Positions 22,136 through 32,632 of a stretch of DNA of 64,000 nucleotides are shown here, in pieces; position 1 is the stretch's first letter; each line of letters begins with the position of its first letter. Under the pieces are notes generated by a model. That model ran no database searches and had not been told where the DNA came from. It saw only the letters and a program-made list of their open reading frames with translations. The translations under genes were made by a program, and so were the position numbers. The stretch comes from Atkinsonella hypoxylon (taxonomy: Eukaryota; Ascomycota; Sordariomycetes; Hypocreales; Clavicipitaceae), in NCBI GenBank assembly GCA_000729835.1, contig JFHB01000099.1, positions 1-64,000 of the forward strand, written 5' to 3'.

Positions 22136-23008
22136 TCACGCAGTGATTCTCGATGCCGCACCGGACGTCTCAGCCGCATCATGTGCTTCGAGTTCTTTCA
22201 GCATCTCGACTTCTGCTTCGTCCGATAGCTCTTCCACACCCTCAACATCAGCTAAGCTATCGTCTCCCAAGACGAAGCTATCAGCACCGGCAGCTTGCAT
22301 GTCCATCAGCGTTTGCCTGCTGCGCAAACTCAAAGGCCCAGGAGTAGCATAATCCAGCGCGAACCTGATGATATCGTCCCTGTTCTCAATATCCTTAGGT
22401 TTCAATCCCAAAGAAATCCTTTCATCATTCATCCGTTGTTGAACGGCTTGTGTCTGCATAAGTATCCAGCGCAGGTTCCATCCCCCAGGCCCCAGTTCCT
22501 TAATACGAGCAGGCTTGCTCTTGAGCAGATAATTTTCAATCCCCCCCTCGCGACGTATAGTTTTTAACACACGAAGTGTAAGCCTTGTCTTGACTCGAGC
22601 GCCCAGGGCAGGTGAAAAGAATGCCTTAATATGGACGTTCGGTCGCCAAACCCGACGAGATTTATTGTTGTGTTTCTCAGCCACGTTATTGCCGAAGCGG
22701 ATGCGAGCGCTACCGTAGAGCCCGCGGTTGGATTGTTTGTATATCCGGCGCTCACCGTATGGGTAAGGGGGGATCAAATCGGATGGTAAGCGATGAGGTT
22801 TGATCGTCTTGGTGTGTCGAGACGCTGTGGTTGAGAGTAATCGAGAGGAGTTGGGGATCCGAGAGCAGTCCAAGTGCCGCGCTCTCATAGTTGCTGATAG
22901 TGACGAGAAAGGGATCGAGGTCGAGGAGGAACTTTGCTTCGAAACGGCTGATGCTCTCTGCGGGGCGAGAATTGCCCTCACACAACTTAAAGGAGCGCCT
23001 GACCACAT
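22136..23008 (-). CDS. mrpl24: Mitochondrial large-subunit ribosomal protein bL28m
   Basis: A single frame of 290 codons. The central part has the bL28 pattern: an IYKQSNRGLYGSARIRFGNNVAEKH start, SRRVWRPNVH, then TRLTLRVLKTIRREGGIENYLL. The first 65 residues are rich in Ser, Arg and Ala without acids early on, consistent with a mitochondrial targeting peptide. The C-terminal 100 residues are an acidic fungal extension. It assembles in the large subunit of the mitoribosome. It converges with tryptophan synthase (183 bases between stops) and is divergent from the neighbouring coiled-coil gene with about 250 bases between starts, so the two may share a promoter region. Confidence 0.88.
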   Translation of the reverse strand: MWSGAPLSCVRAILAPQRASAVSKQSSSSTSIPFSSLSATMRARHLDCSRIPNSSRLLSTTASRHTKTIKPHRLPSDLIPPYPYGERRIYKQSNRGLYGSARIRFGNNVAEKHNNKSRRVWRPNVHIKAFFSPALGARVKTRLTLRVLKTIRREGGIENYLLKSKPARIKELGPGGWNLRWILMQTQAVQQRMNDERISLGLKPKDIENRDDIIRFALDYATPGPLSLRSRQTLMDMQAAGADSFVLGDDSLADVEGVEELSDEAEVEMLKELEAHDAAETSGAASRITA

Positions 23009-23258
23009 GTTGAGATGCTGCGGCTAAGTAGCCAAGCAGCTGGTTGACGACGAAGTGCAATTATGCGTCGCGACTTTGAGTCAAAGCATTAGGGCTAGCC
23101 GCTGATGTGGTCGCGTACATGGACGATTGTGACGAGCAGCGGGATGAGCAATCTTCCGTCCCGTAAATCTCCTCCCCATCAGGTGACTGCGTGACTGTTT
23201 CGTGCCGAGCTCGGCCCACTTCACTTCCAACGCACGCCCAGCTCTCTGGCCCAAAGTG

Positions 23259-24360
23259 ATGCTGCCGCCGATAGACGAGAAGGTCCTTCGAGACAATCCC
23301 AAATTCGCCAAGCTATATCAGTTCCTGACGACCGAAGTTCTAAATCCAGACGGGACTACCAAAAATGACGCTTCCACCCGGGATCGAAGTGCCCGACAGC
23401 AGGTAAGTAGGACGCCTGTCACGGTCACCTAAACGAGCCATCACTGCACGGCTTTTGGCCACAGAGGCTTGTTCGCCCTTGATTCTGACCTGCTGCGTTG
23501 CGTTCCCTCAGGACTTGCATCGGGCACGCATCAAGCGGGCAGAAGAGCAGTTCTTGGAGAGGGCCATAGCCTCGGTCTCACTTCCCGAGCTCAGAGAAAG
23601 CAAGGCGGGAAAAGAGGAACAAGCAGGTCTCGCAGACCTTCTTGTCATCTTGCCTTCTCTCCTTGCGCAAGACCAACCCATTGACCCAGATGCTGCAATG
23701 GAAGCCCTATCATGTCCGCCTCTATCTGAACTCGAGAGTCTTCTGCCCAAGTTAAGTGAACTGGTCTCATCGAATCTGCACGATTCAGCCCTCAGCCTCG
23801 CCCGCATAACACACCCATCGACAAACCCGTCCTTTCTCCACCGCCATATTCCGTCTCTGCCCTCAGACCACGCCGCTCTCAAGGACAAGCTCGCTGAGGC
23901 GCGATCCACGCTGATGGACAGCCGCATCGAGGCTCTGCATTCATTGACAGAACTCTTGAAGTCATACGTGCAAACTCTCACATTGCTTGTGCGGTCTCTC
24001 GAGTCAAAGCACGGCGTCGCCTCGAGAAGGCTGGAACTACAAGCGCTGGATGTTTCTCAAGAGTCAGAGCAGACGGAGATTGATGCGAAGATGACACTGA
24101 ATGATATAAGCAAGGACATATACTCCCCTGAAACAATCAATGCATTAACGAATTACTCATCTCATCTGAAGGACGCTCAAATTCGTGCCAGAGAGCGTTT
24201 GCGAGGCCTGCAGGCAGAGCTGGCTGAATACGGTGTTGGCGTTAATTCCGACGGTAGCAAGGAGAAGACGATGAGAGAGATGGCACGGGTATATCACGAA
24301 ATAGAGAAGCAGATGGAAGACATAAAGAAGGACCTCGATCGACTTGACACGAGGACCTAG
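23259..24360 (+). CDS. Coiled-coil protein, possibly augmin subunit HAUS4-like
   Basis: Two exons: 23259-23402 and 23512-24360 (330 residues). The start gives MLPPIDEKVLRDNPKFAKLY, and the intron is 109 bp and in phase 0. The protein is mostly helical, with a predicted coiled coil in the last 110 residues and a mixed leucine-rich middle (CPPLSELESLLPKLSELV). I recall filamentous-fungal proteins of this shape annotated as HAUS augmin-like complex subunit 4, which nucleates microtubules from existing ones in the spindle. That identification rests on memory and is weak; no catalytic or binding motif is visible. It could equally be another cytoskeletal or kinetochore coiled-coil protein. Confidence 0.75.
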
Positions 24361-24605
24361 TTAAAGGATTGACTGCAACGTATAAGTGAATCGGTAAGAC
24401 GGCGAAACGGGAACAAGTAGGCTTCTGTGGAGCTATTAATTATTCCTGTCTCATTTATTCTTGTTACAAAATACGTATTTTTTAGGACAGCACTTGATGT
24501 CAGTTATACCATCCAGTTGCCCGTGACTTGGCATACACTCGTACAACGGCTTGTCGTCATCAACTCAATTCAGAGTCGAAAGCGCTCTTCAAATTGCACT
24601 TTCAT

Positions 24606-26408
24606 TTAACCCTTGACTTTGTAGATGGCCTCGGCCAATCTTCCGACATTGTCGCTTGTAATGCCGGCAACGGAGATACGACCATCCTTAGTAGCGTAGA
24701 CGGAGAATTCCTTGGCGAGCTTCTCCATCTCCTGAGCGGTCAGGCCGGTGTAAGCGAACATACCAATCTGGCTGGTGATATGTGACCAGTCGTGCTTGGA
24801 GCCCAGCTTCTCCAAGTTCTCCTTCAACAGAGCACGCATAGTGATAATGCGGTCAGCCATTCCCTTCACCTCTTGGAGCCACTGCTTATATAGCTTCGGG
24901 CTGCTCAGAATTTCGGTGGCGATACGAGCACCGTGGATGGGAGGATTAGAGTACAAGGGGCGGATTAGAATCTTGAGCTGAGAGACGACTCGCTTCTTTT
25001 CCGCGGCATCAGCACAGACAAGGGAGAAAGCTCCGACACGCTCACCATAAAGACCCTGCGATTTGAAGTAAGCGTGTTAGTTAGTACACGTCGCTAGCCG
25101 CCATGCATAATCAAAAGAGGTTGGAACATCGACTGAACGAACCGACAACCCAGACCAGGGGCTTACTTACCATGTTCTTCGCGAATGACTGGCATAGTGC
25201 AATTTGATGGCCTTCCTTGACGAAATGGCGAACTGCGAAAGCATCCTTATCAGTGTTACCACTAGCAAAGCCTTGGTAAGCCATGTCGAAGAAAGCAAAG
25301 TGGCCATTCTCCTTCACAATATTGGAGATTTGCTTCCATTGCTCAGGGGTAGGGTCAACACCAGTGGGATTGTGGGCGCAAGCATGCAAGAGGAAAATGC
25401 TGCCCTTGGGGGCAGCTTTGATGTCATCGACCATGCCCTCGAAGTCAAGGCCAATTGTGTCCTTGTTATAATAGCGGTACTGGTGCACCTGGAGCCCAGC
25501 ATCGCTGAATACAGCCTTGTGGTTGGCCCATGATGGCGTAGGGATGTAGATCTTCTTCTCTCCAGGGAAGAATCGCTGGAGGAAGGCAGCGCCGAGACGC
25601 AAGGCACCAGTACCAGAGATGGACTGAGTGATGGCCACGTGGTTAAGGGCGGGAGAGTCGGCTCCGTAAGCAAGCTTGGCAGCCAGAGCAGGAAATTCTG
25701 CAACTCCAGTGATGCCAGCGTATTCCTTGTTCAGCTTATCATTGACCACCTTCTGCTCAGCCTCACGAACTGATGGCAGAACGTAAGGCTTGCCCTGGTC
25801 ATCACGGTAGGCTCCGACACCTGCATAGAATATGAGAATCGTTCACGGAACGGGTTACACTGATGGATGGGAACGATTTCGAGGAGTCGCGGTTTGTTAA
25901 TGACAACAAGAGCCACAGAAGCAGCGCCATTCCAACCTTTTTGCGCTCGACAGTGTGCTATGTATAGTATGACATACCCAGGTTGATCTTCTTGTTCGAC
26001 TTGTCGGCCTTGAAAGCTTCAGTGATCCCTAAAGTTTGACAAAGTTAGCGAGCTGCAATGCCATGATTGCATTGAGCGTGGTTCCACGTGGAGGGCCTAC
26101 CAAGAATGGCCTATGTAAGCACCCAAAAGTCCGGCTATCAGCAAATGGTATCACCAGACCGTAATGACCATCAAATTGCAACTTACATCCTAAAGCAGCT
26201 GAGTTAGCAAGATCCTGAGCGAACAAGCTCCAATTGGTTTGTGGAAAGAAACGCAGCATAATTTGGGACATTTGCCATCCAAGAGACTTACAGGAGGGCC
26301 TTGAGGAACCGACGACCACGTGGACGCGGCGCGAATAGCGGCAACGTTGACCGAGGCCGGTCGACGAGCGGCTTGTCGGGCTGCAATTCGGAGCGTAGAC
26401 AGCATCAT
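24606..26408 (-). CDS. aat1: Mitochondrial aspartate aminotransferase with two micro-exons
   Basis: Six exons on the minus strand: 26408-26292, 26189-26187, 26110-26101, 26028-25978, 25820-25171, 25055-24606 (426 residues). The enzyme moves amino groups between aspartate and 2-oxoglutarate and serves the malate-aspartate shuttle. The Arg/Ala-rich first 30 residues are a mitochondrial presequence. Family blocks are GVGAYRDDQGKPYVLPSVR, ITQSISGTGALRLGA, LLHACAHNPTGVDPT, and the pyridoxal phosphate lysine in CQSFAKNMG, split by the last intron. Exon 2 is predicted to be only three bases (GAT) and exon 3 ten bases; together they supply DAIL of the family sequence PPDAILGIT, and each is flanked by good gt and ag ends. 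The two strict ATG codons at 26408 and 26405 are adjacent; the first is used. Confidence 0.95.
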
Positions 26409-27555
26409 CCTGGCGATGGTTCGAGGGGATAAGCCAGAGAAGACCAAAAAAAAAAAGATAGCTGGCGAGTATTTTTCTTCTTTTTTCCCCCCTTTTCGTT
26501 ATGGCGTGTGACGGAGAGAAGCGTGCGTCAGGACGGAGGGCGATGACCAGATGTTGCTTCAAGAAAGGTGTGAGTTTCGCCTTGGATTTGTGAAAACAGG
26601 CAGACCTGTTCGGGGAGCTCTGCCCAGTGGCAGAAGCCGACCTCCAGCCAGAGACGGCGCACATGCAAGCTCCAGCGGAGACTGAGCACCAACCATGCTG
26701 TCAGCTGGCGGACAAGGGCCAGCAGCACTGCCGGCCAGCACCAGCGGTGCCAGAGCGGGCCAATAGACGTCAAACGTAAACACCGTCTTTCAACGGCAGT
26801 ATTCTTCCTTTGGTCCGACAGGCCAAAATTACGTCGCTGCCTGATCACGAGAAAATCTTCGACTATAGGCAATTTGTCAAGTGACTGGCTCTGTATGTAT
26901 GGCCAAGATTTTAATGCGGGCAACATCTGTCTGTACCTTTCCCATCCGAAAATCGCTCCGGAGACACCAGCCAGTGGGTGACAATCGCCTGTCTCAACCG
27001 ACAAGTCTGGTTTCCCGAGGACTCCGACGCGGCGAATGGTCTAGACACTTTGCCTGTGACGATAACGGAGCTTGGCTACGATCCACTTGAAGGGTGAGAT
27101 GCAAACGTCGCCAAGGCGCATTGCCGCATTGGAAATATCCTCGATGGTTTCTGACCTGCTCGAATATGAAAATTCAGGTTTCTGTGGTTGAAAAGTTCAG
27201 AAATTGCTTCGTTTGCCCCCTTCCCTCTGTGACTGAGCTGCCTGATGAACGCCGTATGAACGCCGTCTAGCTGGCTTCTGTGCCCCAAGAACAGTATATG
27301 GACCTGAATAAAGCCTTAACTCGTTGCCTTTGAACACGGAAAGGCCTCGTTGCGGTTGATGAATCATTCACATGGATAGACCATCACGTCACCGCCAACT
27401 TTTTGCGCGCAATAAGCCAGTCTGCCGGTCAGTCAGGTTTGCAAAGTACCCTGATATATCATTAAAAGCACCTCATCTACATAAGGTTTATCCATCACTA
27501 AATATCCAAGGCAGGCTAGTTCCTCGGTTCAATGAATAAAGCATCAAGTCGAGGT
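26409..27555. other. Intergenic region between aspartate aminotransferase and MFS transporter
   Basis: 1.1 kb containing the aminotransferase promoter, whose leader has an A12 run and a T-rich stretch near 26449-26500, and the 3' flank of the transporter gene. No gene was recognised and the short frames appear random. Confidence 0.5.
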
Positions 27556-29722
27556 TCACGCGTAATCGGCGTCTTTCTCGGACTTTGGCTCGATAGTCAT
27601 CTCGTATTGGCTCATGACCTTGCCCTCCACAGTCTCATGGAACACGTCCACCTGCGTGCTGGAGAATTTCCTCGCCGAGATTCCACGCTCGAACAAAACG
27701 TCCAACTCGGCAAATGTACGGCCTCCGGGCTCTGGAATACGGAAGTACGTGTATACAATGCAACAAAAGCAGATGCTACCCTGTTTTTAGAGAATCAGTC
27801 AGACTTTAGGGCAAATACTACAGTCGCCATCGCATCTCGTGTGATAAGGAGAATGACTGAGCTTCATTTCGGCAAACGACATGCACTTACCCAGAAGAAA
27901 CCGGTATGATTGCTCCAGTCCCATTCGCCCGGGTTCAGCATGTATGGCGTCAACACACTTGTGATAATGCCGGCAATATTACTGCAGTAAGTCAGCGCAA
28001 TGCCCAAGACATAGGGATAGCCCAAAGGACGAGTCATCCAAGTCACGAATGGGAAAGGAGGACGGTGTGTGGGGGAGGGAGAATGCAATGAGGAATTGCA
28101 CTTACTAAAGATTTCTTCCCAGCACAACTGTCTTGATCTGAAGTCGGCGCGAGGACAACTCGCTCACAAGGGAGTAACACACTGTTCCCACTGTCAATTG
28201 GTAGAACAAAGCCCACATCATCATTATGCTGCCTGTCGCGAGGGAACCTTCTCGTCGATGCTCCTGGGGTACAAGCCCCAAGAAGCCGAGAATGAAGAGC
28301 ATGGCACAGAGACCACAGAGCCCGTAAAGGTATAGAGATCGTCGTCCAATCCCGAGCGTCATCAGTCCCCACGCTCCAAATACGCCCACCATATTGATGG
28401 CGTATTGACCCAGCGCAAAGGAATACGCGTCATCGTCTGACAGACCAGCCTGTTTCAAAAAATAAGTAGAGTAATTGCTGAAGGCGTTGCCACTGAACAC
28501 CTGAATGGCCCAAGTCATGCAGACAATCTCAGTTCTGCGGCGATCGACTCCTTTGAAACAGTCCCAGTACGTGGCTCCAGACGTCATCTTCTCTTCCAAG
28601 GCAGTGGTGTGCACCATCATGGCCATCGTTTCATCTGCGTCGAATTGCGTTTCTCGGTCGAGACTTGTCAGACGCAGAAGTGCCTTCTTAGCCTCTTGTG
28701 GCTTTCCCTTTCTCACCAACCACCACGGAGACTCTGGGGCGAAGCAAATACCGATGAACAGAGGCAGCGGCCACATCCACTGCAGCGCATATGGTATACG
28801 GTATGCCCATTCATCGTCACGGTCCAGCATGGCTCGAATGACGCCGATGCCGATTTCCTGACCCAGGCCCCAGCAAAAGTTGACGTACGTTGTCAGATAC
28901 CCTCGCAAAGCGACGGGGCATACTTCCGAGGCATAAGTGATGGCAAGTGTTTGGAAGACACCCCACGGGATACCGCAAAGGATCTCAGCTACCAGCAATG
29001 TCTGGACATTGGGGGCAGTGAAGAAGATTGCGGTGAATGCAGCAATGAGCACTAGACACATCATGACGGTATATCGGTAACCGAACCGCTCTGAGACGAA
29101 GCCATTGATGAAAAGACCAACGATTTCACCACAAATTGCACCCTTTGCCCGTCTGTTAGTCACGTCTTAGCTCTTGGACTGCATGGATGATAACCTCGCA
29201 GGCTTCCGGAGATAGAACAGGTGTGGAATTTACGCCTGGTGGCAGCGACTCACATTGCTCAAGCCTGCCTGCCAAGGGGCAGTGACTTCATATGTGCCCG
29301 ATTTAGGCTGGAATTCACCATACTTGCGCGTGAATTGCGGAAATGCGTCTGGAATGGGCCAGAAAGATGCCTTATTAGCAGTCACATAAGTAGCAAAGCC
29401 AACTTATACAGGAGGTAGGCGTGAAAGGAAGATTGGTTTACTTACAGAAGTTGTTGACGAGACTGATATCATACCCTTCCATGACGATACAAGTGGAAAT
29501 CAAAAGACTCCAGCCAACGGCCTTGGGGTACAGCTTGATACCCTGCCAAAGAGTCATGCCCTGCTCCTTGGCAGCAGCGGCTCTTGCATTTTCGATAATG
29601 GTATGGTGCTTGTCGGATGTGTCTGCGTGACCATGGCCGCGATGGCCATGAAACTGAATCACCTCAGGCGGTTGCCCACGATTCTTGCCATGACTCCCGT
29701 GGCGTTTCGTGCTGGAAGTCAT
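27556..29722 (-). CDS. MFS sugar transporter, maltose permease type
   Basis: Five exons on the minus strand: 29722-29446, 29348-29254, 29142-28106, 27981-27891, 27780-27556 (574 residues). It is a twelve-span proton:sugar symporter of the plasma membrane. The loop signatures of the fungal alpha-glucoside/maltose branch are visible: ISTCIVMEGYDISLVNNFYAF at the first span, the SERFGYR loop, PESPWWLVRKGKPQEA in the long central loop, and PEPGGRTFAELDVLFE after span 12. The N-terminal 70 residues are His-rich (GHRGHGHADTSDKHH). The substrate cannot be told from sequence. The second transporter in this window lies 3 kb away on the same strand but belongs to another branch, so the two are not a recent duplication. 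All five exon joins keep frame and the reconstructed junction NLYNIAGIITS matches the family. Confidence 0.9.
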
Positions 29723-29951
29723 ATTCTGGAACCGTCAAAGGATACGACCCAGCAATCCAATCTGCATTACCCGAACATCGACCTAGGCGCCAGCAAAACA
29801 TGTATGAGTGCTACAAGGCGACTTTTTATCTCATCAGGTCGTCGGTGCCTGCGAGACAGCCGAATGCAAGATGACTCTGCCTATTTTTATAGACGGCTGT
29901 GATTCACGGATCAAGTTTTGAAAGCCGGAGTCAGAGAAGTCTTAGTCCAGG

Positions 29952-29985
<34 letters not shown>

Positions 29986-30410
29986 AACCAGGCTTTTAAG
30001 AAGGCGTGCCAGTCATGTCCATCGAACATGAGTTCATGCAAACCCCGGCCGCTAAAGTGGATAAGCTTGGGAATTGAGCAGTGGAGAACAATGGAGAAAC
30101 CTAGCTTAGTTAGCAGATGCTATTCCGTACGTGCTAGGCCATGTACATGTGTAACTAGTACCGAAATTTTTGTGATTGGTAGCTGCAAGTATTTTCTGCG
30201 AGCCATCACCCCGCGATTTCAACGAATATCAACCCTGACGAACCGCGGATGCAAGTGGCGTCCAGTATTCACCTTTCCTCGCCAAATCCACCACAGATGT
30301 TTCCCATCGGTGCACCATACTGTAGTGGATTCAAGCAATATCTCCCGAGCATGTCTGTTGCTTGGCGGATGCCAGCATCCAGTCTGTGCCCACTACACCA
30401 AACATGGTAT
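29723..30410. other. Intergenic region with a T29 tract
   Basis: The 5' flank of the maltose-permease-type gene and 3' flank of the DUF1992 gene. It carries a run of 29 T (29953-29981) flanked by a 10-bp direct repeat, ccaggctttt, at 29948-29957 and 29988-29997. A 240-codon plus-strand frame crosses here but reads through the tract and lacks any domain. Confidence 0.55.
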
Positions 30411-31983
30411 CTACCTCCGTGTCCAAAAATCCCGCCACCACTCCTTCAGCCCGTACGCCTTCTCCTCAGCTTCCAAATGGATTTTCACACCATCTTTGCC
30501 AAAAACATGCTCCACTAGGCTTGACCCGCCTGTAGCCGCTCGATCAGATGATCTCCCTGCCGTCCGTCCAACTGCGCGGACTTTGATCTCATTTGCCACC
30601 AAAGGAGCAACATCTGCATAACAAGCATCTAGCTCTCGCTCCAGCGAAAAGTACGGCTTCCGAGCTAGCTAGCTCGGGCGCCATCAAGTTGTAGCTTCGC
30701 GTCATGCTGTTCAGATTCTCGATGGACAGACTCATGTAAGCTTGTTCGGCCTTAACCCAGTCGGGGTCGCGGAAGGGTCTTGGGGTCAAGGGAGTTTCCG
30801 TCTTGAAACCGTCAGATTCTGTATGAGGTGTATCTTTGGCGGGAGTAGTATTGTTACACTGTTCCATGGGGTTACGCCCCGGGTCAGATGGCTTCTTCTG
30901 GCCATGTGCGTGCCGCGGGTTCTGTGCCACTTCTGCCGCTGCAAAAGCCGCAGCTCGCTTCATTTGCTCTTCGAGCGAGCCTCCTTGAGATGCAATCATG
31001 CGTGCAGCATGCCTCTTCCAGTCATTTCTTAGCCTTTCTCTAAACACTCTCACGGCTTTCGTCAGCGCCTGCTGTTTCTCGATCCATGGAGGTACAATCT
31101 CCTGCCGCTGAATCATCTTGTTCATGATATATTCCGTTGTATCAATAAAAGGATTGTCCGCTCTTGGGTCTCTCTCCATCTTTTTGCCGCGAGGGAGATC
31201 TTTGAATTGACCCCTGGCAATCGCATCTTCAATCCTCTGATTAGCCAGCGCCGTCAATCCGGATATCGAGGCCGGCACAGCTCGAGCCGCGGGCTGTAAT
31301 CGCTCTCGTAGCTCAGCCGTCATTTCCTCCCTCTCTCCTTCACTCAGCCCTTTCGTCGTCTTCACGTCCATACTGGCATACATGTTCGCTCTATCACGAG
31401 CATCTACAGCCCTTTGTCCTGGGCTTTGCGGTGCGCGACGTCGTAGTCGCGTATCAACAACAGGTGGTTGAAATTTGCCACGATCCCTAGGTTTCAAGGG
31501 CTTGTGGGCGTCTTGGAGCATTCTGAGCACAGCATCGGCTGTGGTTTCAGTGCCTGTCCAGGGACTTCCGGTATCCAGCCCAGCAGAGGACGGTGAGGTC
31601 GATGACGAGACGTCAGCCTGGGCAAAGGCGCTCTGGTACTGTTGCCGAAATTTAGTACCGGCGATCTTGTCGAGTAGTTTTTCTTTAAGTCCCTCCGAGA
31701 AGCCCGCCTCTTCAACTGCGCGTCTTCCACTTGCGCCACCCGACAAAAGGATCTCCTCTGTAGCTTCCTCAAGCCGCCGAGCTAAGGGACCGGACTCAGT
31801 TTTCTCGGAAGAACCAGTGACTGCAGGAATACTTCTAGCATCGCCGTCATCGCCATCGCGTGAGATGTCCTTCCCCTTCTGAAGCGTAACTGCGTGGTGG
31901 AAGCATTGTCTTTGCAAGCCCTCAGTGAGACTTCGAGTACAACGGCGGCATAATCTGAGTTGTTTCAGGGAGAGAGATTGCAT
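30411..31983 (-). CDS. DnaJC28-like protein (DUF1992), reading frame broken by 4-bp insertion
   Basis: The frame opens with ATG at 31983 (MQSLSLKQLRLCRRC, a plausible mitochondrial presequence) and runs to a premature stop at 30589. The DUF1992 core is clear: ISGLTALANQRIEDAIARGQFKDLPRGK, then NPFIDTTEYIMNKMIQRQEIVPPWIEKQ. The conserved continuation lies in another frame from about 30660 to the stop at 30411 and reads KPYFSLERELDACY, then VAPLVANEIKVRA. The change of frame falls exactly at an 18-bp perfect palindrome (30660-30677, ccgagctagctagctcgg); removing one 4-base unit (ctag) restores the expected ELARKPY. The protein is related to the J-domain co-chaperone DnaJC28 family and is probably mitochondrial. 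Either a real loss-of-function allele or a sequencing error; no splice site explains it. Confidence 0.85.
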
Positions 31984-32632
31984 CGCTAATGTCAATATAA
32001 AGAGTGCATAAGTGGTTAGACCCGTTGATTCGCCGGATATTAATATCTGAGCGGACAGTCTTTCTATGACGTTGTTAAAAGCACCAAGACTCCGGTGCCA
32101 CTCACTACTTGTCTGGTGGCCATTCGGATGATGACAGATTACGCGACGGGTCCTCCACACTAATACATTGGCAGAAACCGTCGTGAAATCTGTCACCCGC
32201 ATGCCTCTGTGGCCACCAGGAGTGGGGACAGTTTAATCCGGTAGTCAAAGGCTATAAGATGTCAGAGTGACTATCGGATTAAACTGTCCCACGCTGTGCC
32301 ACTATAACCATCCACTGGCCCTCCCGTCGCTCCAGACTAGATACTTACATTGGAGGCCCCTGAATAATAGTGATTTCCAGCACAAGGGAAATATGACTGT
32401 ACAGTGACGTCATCAAATACCGTGAGTATGAAGCAAACGGAACCTTGCGATAGTGGCTAAGTATGTTTTTTTAAGCATTTCTCCCTCGTTCTTCCTACTA
32501 CCTGAGCTCTGCAAGTCATGAATATGGATACCCGTGAACTAATGATGAACCATGAATAACGCTAATTAAACACATCCCTTTGAACTCCCCTCTTCAGATC
32601 TAGCCGCTTTCAACATGCTAAATCCAGAAGCT
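31984..32632. other. Intergenic region with a near-perfect hairpin
   Basis: This is the promoter side of the DUF1992 gene and the 3' side of the second MFS gene. It contains an inverted repeat at 32225-32290. The upstream in-frame extension of the DUF1992 frame (to 32202) shows no conservation and is treated as non-coding. Confidence 0.5.
32225..32290. repeat. Inverted repeat, 23-bp arms
   Basis: The arms 32225-32247 and 32268-32290 are reverse complements at 22 of 23 positions (one g/a difference) around a 20-base spacer. It could form a stable hairpin. It is likely a tiny fold-back element or an end-fused remnant; no flanking duplication was detected. Confidence 0.75.

Noticed and set aside
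29899..30621. Plus-strand frame of 240 codons
   Set aside because: It includes the T29 tract as a phenylalanine run and overlaps the coding end of the DUF1992 gene on the other strand.
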